64,000 nucleotides of DNA, from NCBI GenBank assembly GCA_028564705.1, contig JAPXFQ010000997.1, forward strand, positions 424,274 to 488,273, read 5' to 3'. Both the position numbers and the translations under genes were made by a program. Below, piece after piece: positions 57,299-64,000 of this stretch. Every line of letters starts with the position of its first letter. Within the stretch, counting starts at the first letter, position 1. A model generated the notes under the pieces. That model was not told where the DNA came from and made no database searches. It worked only from the letters and a program-made list of their open reading frames with translations. This DNA comes from Apricaphanius iberus. Its lineage: Eukaryota > Chordata > Actinopteri > Cyprinodontiformes > Aphaniidae.

Positions 57299-58265
57299 GT
57301 TTCAAGGTTTAGGAGCATTTTAGGATATAGGGATATTTTTGGTCACATCCCCTTGCAACTTGCAGATTATCTTCTTTCCCTTTTGGTTAGAATTTATGTA
57401 CCAGTCCAGACCCACATCACTCAAGCAGAAGCCCAATAGTAGTTTAATCAGTAAATACAAAAAACAAAAACAAGAATACTTGGATGCAGAATCGGCATTC
57501 CCAAACAGTTTTATGCTAATGTTTGACTAATATTGTAATAATTTGGTTGATCAAAGCCGCTAGAATCCATTTTCCTGGAGCATCAGTGAGTCAATAATTT
57601 CCCCACTGTATACGATCACTATTGGTCAGGTGAACTGATGACAATCCCAGAAAATGACTGATAACTGCTCAGATTAGATTCTGAGGTTTAGCATTTGGAG
57701 ACAAGGCCACAGATCTGTCTCAGGCCATTTGTTTTGGCCCCCTGGAGCTGTGGAAAGTCAATCCATGATCCGATTCTGCCGACGGATTTCCACTGTGATG
57801 GGATGACAGTTCCATCAATTGCTGGGCTCTGACCTTACCAGTCTTCAGTTGCTGTCACAGAGTGGGGGGTGGGGGGTAGGGTGTTCACAGTGTGTATGAC
57901 TGGGTGTCATCTATCTTCTTTATTACTCATGGAATAGCTTAATTAACTCCACACCATGATTGAACGGTGAGGACCCAAGCAAATAATTTAAAGGGCGAGT
58001 GGTATTTTTGGACTGTCATGTAATTATTTGTGGAAGTTTAAAGGAATGCCAGGCAACAAATCCCTACAAGAGCCATAGGCTACTGTTAGACAAAAACATT
58101 TTTAGTTACTGCACTCGTGTTTCTGTGATGGAAGTTTGCTCAGGATTGGGCAGCTGTGCTTGCCATAAAGTGGAACTCTCTTTAGTTTCTCGTCTTACTT
58201 GATGATTGACTATAGTAGAATGGAAGTTCAGTGTGCTATGCAGAGTAGGAATGCTCTATAAGTGT
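57299..58265. other. Intronic sequence without recognisable feature
   Basis: A Tc1/mariner-like end TCAATAATTTCCCCACTGTA lies at about 57591 without further match. A G-run (GTGGGGGGTGGGGGGTAGGG) is at 57862. Nothing else recognised. Confidence 0.4.
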
Positions 58266-58267
58266 CA

Positions 58268-61228
58268 ACACAATTCCATTCAGTTTATTTATTTAGTGCC
58301 ATTTCACAACAGATGTCATCTGAAGGCACTTTACAAGAAGAGTTATCACAATACAATGTTTATTTTAGGAATTAGAGAACCACAGAAGATTGCGTCCTGA
58401 CTTCTCAGCAATCCCTCACACTGAGCAAGCATGAAGCGACAGTGGAGAGGAAAAACTCCCTTTTAACAGGAAGAAACCTCCAGTAGAACCAGGCTCAGCA
58501 TAAGCGGTCATCTGCCGAGACCGTCTGGGTTTGGAGAAGGGAGCAGAGACACAGAAAGAGCAACAGAACTGATGCAGAAGCAGAAGCTGGTAGCAGGACG
58601 TGGAGAACGTTCCTCCACTGGAATGCCATCTTAGTCTGGGTCGTCAAGCAGGGCAGGTCAGGAGCACCTACTGTAGGAAGAGACTAAGAGAAAACAGGTT
58701 AGCACTTGAATTGACAGCACATAATGCAGTGGGGAGAAGTAGGAGAGAAAGTAGGAACTGACTCTAATAATGTCCTCAAACAGCCTAGCATAAAGGAGCA
58801 TAGCTACTAACATTAATCTGTCTATTCCTAGCTACCTGTCTAACCTTTCTCTAACTACCTATTAACCTGTCTCTAACTGTAAGCTTTGTCAAAGAATAAG
58901 GTTTTAAGCCTAGTTTTAAAGATAGACAAGTTGTCTGCTTCACAAACCAACCATGGGAGCTGGTTCCATAGGAGGGGAGCCTGATAACTGAAAGATCTGC
59001 CACCCATTCTACTTTTAGAAATCCTAGGGACTACCAGTAAACCTGCAGTCTGAGAGTGAAGGGCTCTGTTTGGAACATATGGAACAATCAGATCTCTTAT
59101 GTATGATGGATCTTGATTATTCAGAGCTTTATATGTCAGAAGGAGGATCTTGAATTCTATTCTACATTTTACTGGGAGCCAGTGAAGAGAAGCTAAAACA
59201 GGGGAAATGTGATCTCTTCCTCTTTTATTCATTAGAACCCTTGCAGCAGCATTTTGGACTAACTGAAGACTTTTAATTGTATTCTGTGGACTACCTGATA
59301 ATAAAGAGTTACAGTAATCCAGCCTTGAAGTAACAAAGGCATGGACTAGTTTTTCAGCATCACTCCTGGACAGGATGGTTCTAATTTTTGCAATATTCCT
59401 AACGTGAAAAAAGGAAATCCTAGAGACTTCTTTAATGTGAGATCTAAATTACATATCTTGGTCAAAAATAACACCGAGGTTCTTTGCTTTATTACTGGAT
59501 GGCAATTTATGCCGTCCAGGTGAAGGGGTTGAATAAGTAGTCTCTTTTTCAGAGCTTCTGGTCCAAAGACGACAACTTCTGTTTTATCAGAATTCAGAAG
59601 CAAGACGTTTAGAGTCATCCAAATTTTTATGTCTTCCAGACATACCTATAGTCTACCTAACTGATTGGATTCATCATGATTTATGGATAGATATAGCTGT
59701 GTATCATCTGCGTAACTATGAAAATTTATTTCATGCTGCCTAATGATTTTACCAATAGGAAGCATATATATAGTAAAAAGGATCGGCCCAAGCACCAAGC
59801 CCTGTGGTACTCCGCAAGTAACTATTGAGGCCGAGGAAGATCTATTGTTTACCTGAACAAGCTGAAATCTGTTGGACGAATAAGATTTAAACCAGCCTAG
59901 TGCTGTTCCTATCATACCGACACTTTGAAGCCTTTAAATGAGAATATTGTGATCAACAGTGTCAAAGGCGGCACTGAGATCTAACAGGGCCAGAATGGTC
60001 ACCAGTCCATTGTCTGAGGCTATGAGAATATCATTAGTAACCTTCACCAGAGCTGTTTCAGTGCTATGATGAGCTCTAAAGCCTGACTGAAACTTCTTAA
60101 ACAGCTCATTATTGTTTAAATGCTCACACATCTGATGTGCAACTATTTTCTCAAGAATTTTAGATAAGAAGGGAAGATTAGATATCGGCCTATAGTTAAT
60201 TAAGTCGTTTTGATCAAGAGATGGTTTCTTAAGTAGAGGTTTAATTACAGCAATCTTAAACTCCTGTGGTACATATCCATTGATTAAGGAAGAATGCATT
60301 ATATCTAAAATTGGAGCAGCAATCAAAAGGAAAACCTCTTTTAAAAGTTTAGTTGGGACTGGGTCTAACATGCAAGTTGAAGGTTTTGATGAAGCTATTA
60401 ATTTTAGTAGATCTGAAAGTTCGGCTGCATTAAAGCAGTTCAAGCATATTTTAGGTTCAACCATTTTTGATGCTGCCTCATTAACTAAGGAAGAAGCAAG
60501 CATATTGTGAAGGTTCCCATTTATCTTATTTTTTATAGAGTCTATTTTATTTATAAAAAAAAATTGCATGAAGTCGTCACTACTAAGAGCTTGGTTGGTT
60601 CGACAGAGCTTTGATCCTCTGTGAGTTTGGCAACTGTATTAAAAAGAAACCTAGGATTGCTTTTATTCCCCTCGATTAAAGATTAAATTTATGCTGTTCT
60701 GGCTGTTTGAAGGCTCCTTTTATATAGCAATAGACTATTTTTCCACACTAAACAAGAATCCTGTGAATGCATGGAGCGCCATTTTCTCTCTAGTGTTCTA
60801 ACATTCTGCTTTAGGGTATGCAGCTCTAAATTAAACCAGGGAGCTAATCTTCTATGGCTAGCCACCTTCCTTTTCAAGGGGGCAACTTTGTCTATTGCCA
60901 GATGCAGGGAGGAATTAACACTATGAACTAAAATGTCAAGTTGTGAGGGGTCAGGAGTTAAATCACTATTTTCTATTGCACTTTTATTTACTGAGGAAAT
61001 TAAAGTTGGAAGAGCTTCTTTAAAACTTCCTACAGCATTGTCTGATGATGTTCTGGTATAATGAAGTTTTCTTTCAGGTTTGAAATGGTCAGTTAGAGTG
61101 AGTTTAAAAGTGATCAGACAGGATAGGGTTATGTGGAAAGACTGTTACTTCTTCACTGTGAATGCCATAAATCAACACAAGATCTAAAGATTGGTGACAG
61201 TAATGGGTTGGTCCCTAGAAGAATATAG
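58268..61228 (-). mobile_element. L2/Maui-type LINE, 5'-truncated
   Basis: This roughly 3-kb minus-strand non-LTR retrotransposon runs from an endonuclease end (about 61225) through reverse transcriptase to a 3' UTR of about 600 bp that ends in AAATAAATAAACTG-type text near 58268. The 3' UTR has AGTTTTTCCTCTCCACTGTC and CTACTGGAGGTTTCTTCCTG read on the minus strand, landmarks of a common fish L2-like family. Target duplications were not identified. The 5' half of the endonuclease and any ORF1 are missing, as expected from incomplete reverse transcription. Confidence 0.8.
58873..60877 (-). pseudogene. L2-type ORF2 remnant: endonuclease end and reverse transcriptase
   Basis: Read in minus-strand order: 60877-60689 encodes the linker after the endonuclease (APWFNLELHTLKQNVRTLER). 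60569-59934 encodes RT fingers and motif A, with [52 protein letters not shown] and [19 protein letters not shown]. 59915-59646 has LGWFKSYSSNRFQLVQVN, VTCGVPQGLVLGPILFTIYM and the catalytic SYADDTQLY. 59618-59346 has LNSDKTEVVVFGP. 59232-58873 has the C-terminal LLVVPRISKSRMGGRSFSYQ, APLLWNQLP and FKTRLKTLFFDKA. These segments are separated by stops and frame changes, so no functional enzyme is made. The protein would have copied its own RNA at nicked chromosomal DNA. Confidence 0.85.
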
Positions 61229-61453
61229 CCCCATATTATGTCACTCAGGAATGTGCGATTTGATCGATGGATTAAAGGTCAGCATGAGTAGATGATCAAA
61301 AATGGAGAGGGGGGGCTTCCGGAGGAGGAAGGGGGGTCAAAGAGGGGGAATGACTGTACATCTGTGAGTCCCCCCCTGAAGTCGATGGGAGAAACGAGGG
61401 ACTCGGGTCAAAGGTCAGCATGAGGGGTGGTCAAAGTGGGTGAGAGGGAGGGG
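61229..61453. repeat. Diverged G-rich units preceding the 112-bp array
   Basis: AAAGGTCAGCATGAG occurs twice (about 61275 and 61410), and GGAGGAGGAAGGGGGGTCAA resembles the array core. These are probably degenerate or related repeat units at the array's edge. Confidence 0.55.
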
Positions 61454-61874
61454 GACCTCCAGAGGAGGAAGGGGGGTTAGGGTTCACCCCCAGGGCAAAA
61501 ACTTTATGTCAAACACTCATCAAACTGGTATTGAGAGGGGGTTAACAGGTGGGAGAGGGAGGGGGGACCTCCAGAGGTGGAAGGGGGGTTAGGGTTCTAC
61601 CCCCGGGCAAAAACTTTATGTCAAACACTCATCAAACTGGTATTGAGAGGGGGTTAACAGGTGGGAGAGGGAGGGGGGACCTCCAGAGGAGGAAGGGGGG
61701 TTAGGGTTCACCCCCAGGGCAAAAACTTTATGTCAAACACTCGTCAAACAGGTATTGAGAGGGGGTTAACAGGTGGGAGAGGGAGGGGGGGGGACCTCCA
61801 GAGGAGGAAGGGGGGTTAGGGTTCACCCCCCGGGCAAAAACTTTATGTCAAACATTCGTCAAACTGGTATTGAG
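61454..61874. repeat. G-rich 112-bp tandem array, four copies
   Basis: Units start with GACCTCCAGAGG at 61454, 61566, 61678 and 61793 (spacing 112, 112, 115; the last is partial). Each has GGAAGGGGGGTTAGGGTT, a C-run, GGGCAAAAACTTTATGTCAA, ACACTC(A/G)TCAAACTGGTAT and GGGGGTTAACAGGTGGGAGA. Copies differ by only a few bases, so the array is young. Every unit carries one TTAGGGTT telomere-like octamer within a G-run, and the G-tracts could form G-quadruplexes. No coding frame. Confidence 0.95.
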
Positions 61875-62039
61875 GCGTGGTTTTGCTAGGAAAGGTGGAG
61901 TCGATGATTTTCTGCTTTTAAATAGAGAAAAAGAACCACCGGGACACTTTTCTTTTAGAAAAGAGACAGAGCCAGTCGGACGGTGTTGTGATTCATCTGT
62001 GATCGGTCTAAAAAAGGTGACAACACATCTATCTTTAAA

Positions 62040-62345
62040 ATAAAATTTCTAAACTCTAAGTAACTTTAAACAAAATTCCCTACATATAGCATGTTTTATT
62101 TTTTAATCTTAACTTTAAGCAAAAGTTCCACAATGCATGACAATTGTAAACAAATTCCTCATAGCGCGTCTATTTTATTCTAAACAATAGACTCTAAATA
62201 CTAAATTCCCCCAATGCATGATAATTAAACTTTGTTTAAACTCTAAAGTTTAAGCAACTTTAAACACATCTCCCAATGCATAATGATTAAACTATTAATA
62301 CCTTTAAAAACAACTCTGAAAATAACTTTAAACGCATCCCTTTAG
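62040..62345. repeat. AT-rich tract with an iterated CAATGCAT motif
   Basis: CAATGCATGACAATTGTAAAC at about 62131, CAATGCATGATAATTAAAC at 62212 and CAATGCATAATGATTAAAC at 62274 are irregularly spaced (81 and 62 bp) copies of one 19-bp theme. Between them TAACTTTAAAC-like text recurs several times. A distant CAATGCATCACC occurs at 63911. It is not a standard microsatellite. Confidence 0.7.
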
Positions 62346-63120
62346 GGTTTTAAATACTAAATCAACTACTTTTTGTGTGTTATCTATGGTGAAAAAAAAC
62401 ATTTCTATGTGGTTTATTTTGAAAAGCGCGCTTCCTCAGTGTGCGCACGATTCTCTACTTGACACTTAAATTAAAACATAGAATTAGACTTTCTCTGACC
62501 TCAAAAAATGATTTGCTACGTACCTCTGCAGAGAAAGTAGAATTATAGAGAGCCTTCTTTACAAAGCATTTATGTTATGTTGTTCTCAAAAAAAGAAGGA
62601 TAAAGAAATGGTTAAACAGAGTGAATAATGAGGAGAACAAATCCTACTGTTTTTAAAAAAAATATGGTTTCTGGAAGGATTTGTGGTTTAGAAAGAAAGG
62701 TTCTGTCTATTTTAGAGGAAGAAGAAAAGAAAAAAACATGGTTAGAACATGCAAAACTCTGCTTAAAAATGTAAACAGTAGTTGAAAGGCTATATTTCCG
62801 GTACATTCTAAAATCGTTCCGATGGAAAAAATATTTCCAGGCTATGGTTCGTTTTTCAAAACGTCTGAAAGAGCTGCTGATGCAAGAATGAAGTTTAAAG
62901 GCAGGCTGAACAAACTACTTTCTCAAGTCCCCACCTCTATGCCAAAGACTCCACCCTCGGTTGTAACTGAATATTAATAAGCACTCTGTCTGTCTCAAAA
63001 ACATATTTTCACGACCCATCTAGGCCCAAGTTACCATCAGCGGCTGGTGCAGGGTGTTATGCGCGCACAGACACACATACACACACAACCTAGTTGGGTT
63101 TCCATCCAGCGCTAATCATC
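62346..63120. other. Unclassified sequence upstream of the candidate small gene
   Basis: AT-rich with isolated GCGC sites (AAAAGCGCGCTTCC near 62420, GTTATGCGCGCACAG near 63057). No repeat termini or domain-bearing frames recognised. A TATA-like TTTTAAATAGAG at about 61916, further upstream, is the nearest promoter-like motif. Confidence 0.35.
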
Positions 63121-63166
63121 CTGGCATTGGTCTGAGAAACCCATCTAAACTGAACCATAGCTACAG
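63121..63166 (+). other. Possible 5' UTR exon end of the candidate small gene
   Basis: CATAGCTACAG|GTAAGC at 63166/63167 is a good splice-donor match. The paired acceptor TTCCTTTCCCCAG ends at 63284, giving a 118-bp intron upstream of the 140-codon frame. The beginning of this exon is not determined and the whole arrangement is inferred from splice-site quality. Confidence 0.35.
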
Positions 63167-63378
63167 GTAAGCACATCTCCCCCCATTTAAAATCTGTCTC
63201 TTTAACATCTTTGGGTTCCCAACCACGGTTTCCTGTCTTACATGACCACTAGTCTGAAATCCTGAAGGCTGTTCCTTTCCCCAGACGCCGTTAAAGAAAC
63301 TCAAGTCCTATCACCTCGTCTGCATCATTCATTGAATCCGATTAAGGATTCCATCGCCTTAAGTAGCAGCAAAATACA

Positions 63379-63801
63379 ATGTGGTCAAGGAGGAATACGC
63401 CATCAATCGAAGATAAAAAGAGAGTTACATTTCAAGATGAAGATCAGAAAAGATCTACTCTGTTATCTAAAGCACCTGATGGGATTCCTACCACAACAAC
63501 GTGTGATAAATTCACTTCTACAACTCTGGACCAAAACCCCACCTTGGGTTTTGCAAAGGACTCTACTCTTCTAAGTGAAACTCCGATTCCAGCCTTGGAA
63601 CAAGAGAATGAAACGGACTGGTTATCTTCAGCTCTAAGCAGCGCTATGAAAGCTGCTTTAGACAAGTTTATGGCTCATGCCTGCATGGCTTTTCTGCTGA
63701 AACATTGTAACAACGGCCAGGAGCACCAGCGTTTGGGCATAGATGCCATAAAGAAAAACATGTTTTGTCCACAAGAAAAAACAGGTCCTACCCTGTTTTA
63801 G
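63379..63801 (+). CDS. Hypothetical 140-aa protein, unknown family
   Basis: The frame opens MWSRRNTPSIEDKKRVTFQD. It continues with a Thr/Ser/Pro-rich middle (about residues 25-75), then DWLSSALSSAMKAALDKFMA and HACMAFLLKHCNNGQEHQRL, probably alpha-helical, and ends EKTGPTLF. KKRVTF at residues 13-18 fits the RVxF docking motif for protein phosphatase 1, though short motifs arise by chance. An in-frame TAG at 63364-63366 makes ATG 63379 the first possible start, with A at -3. A possible spliced leader (intron 63167-63284) and AATAAA at 63944-63949 make it look like a compact transcription unit. I do not recognise the family. It lies inside the contactin intron beside a G-rich array, so a mobile or viral origin is possible but unproven. 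Confidence 0.4.
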   Translation: MWSRRNTPSIEDKKRVTFQDEDQKRSTLLSKAPDGIPTTTTCDKFTSTTLDQNPTLGFAKDSTLLSETPIPALEQENETDWLSSALSSAMKAALDKFMAHACMAFLLKHCNNGQEHQRLGIDAIKKNMFCPQEKTGPTLF

Positions 63802-63943
63802 TAGCGTATCCTGTCATTTCAAAAAGGTACCGTTGCTGTCTTACCTCAAAGTTTGAACAAGAAAAGCTCACACTATATTCTATTAAATACATTTGAACAC
63901 TGAAATATCAACAATGCATCACCTACACGATGAATGATTGTGA

Positions 63944-63949
63944 AATAAA
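63944..63949 (+). promoter_or_regulatory. Possible polyadenylation signal
   Basis: AATAAA lies 143 nt after the stop codon of the 63379-63801 frame, in GTGAAATAAAAAAAACACA. In AT-rich DNA such hexamers are common, so support is modest. Confidence 0.35.
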
Positions 63950-64000
63950 AAAAACACATTTCATTACTCAGGGCTTGGTCTCTTTACTTTAACAATGACT

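Overview
The window looks like teleost fish nuclear DNA: AT-rich, non-coding for most of its length, and filled with repeat families typical of ray-finned fish (Tc1-like, hAT-like, Harbinger-like and Kolobok-like DNA transposons, L2/Maui-type and RTE/Rex3-type LINEs, tRNA-derived SINEs). No bacterial operons, rRNA, CRISPR array or phage module is visible.

Host gene. Two plus-strand exons (31890-32022 and 52973-53148) together encode one complete immunoglobulin domain that I recognise as Ig domain 1 of a contactin, a GPI-anchored neuronal adhesion protein. The reading frame joins exactly across a 20,950-bp phase-2 intron. The signal-peptide exon lies before the window and the remaining Ig and FnIII exons after it, so almost the whole window is contactin intron. 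The paralogue is not resolved: features of CNTN3-6 and also CNTN2 are present.

Layout. 1-31889 is upstream intron with a fold-back hairpin, a LINE split by a Harbinger MITE, clean hAT-like and 9-bp-TSD elements, a Kolobok-like element, decayed Tc1 copies and several quiet, possibly conserved blocks. 32023-52972 is the intron inside Ig1. It carries an RTE/Rex3-like LINE remnant, two Harbinger elements (one with a transposase N-terminal remnant, one with a MADF-like remnant), decayed Tc1 sequence, and an apparently intact 1,608-bp Tc1-like transposon (49099-50706) with an uninterrupted 334-aa DD34E transposase. 53149-64000 is the next intron. It holds a nested MITE/unclassified insertion, a pure (GATA)n block, a 5'-truncated L2-type LINE (about 58268-61228), a 112-bp G-rich tandem array, an AT-rich tract with an iterated motif, and a compact candidate gene (63379-63801) with its own possible 5' intron and polyadenylation signal.

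The most interesting items are the intact Tc1 transposase, the unexplained 61.2-64.0 kb segment (G-rich array, AT-rich iterated tract, unknown 140-aa ORF with an RVTF motif), the perfect 35-bp fold-back at 565-654, and the related Harbinger deletion derivatives. Family names given to repeats rest on recognition from memory plus visible termini and target-site duplications; no database search was possible.
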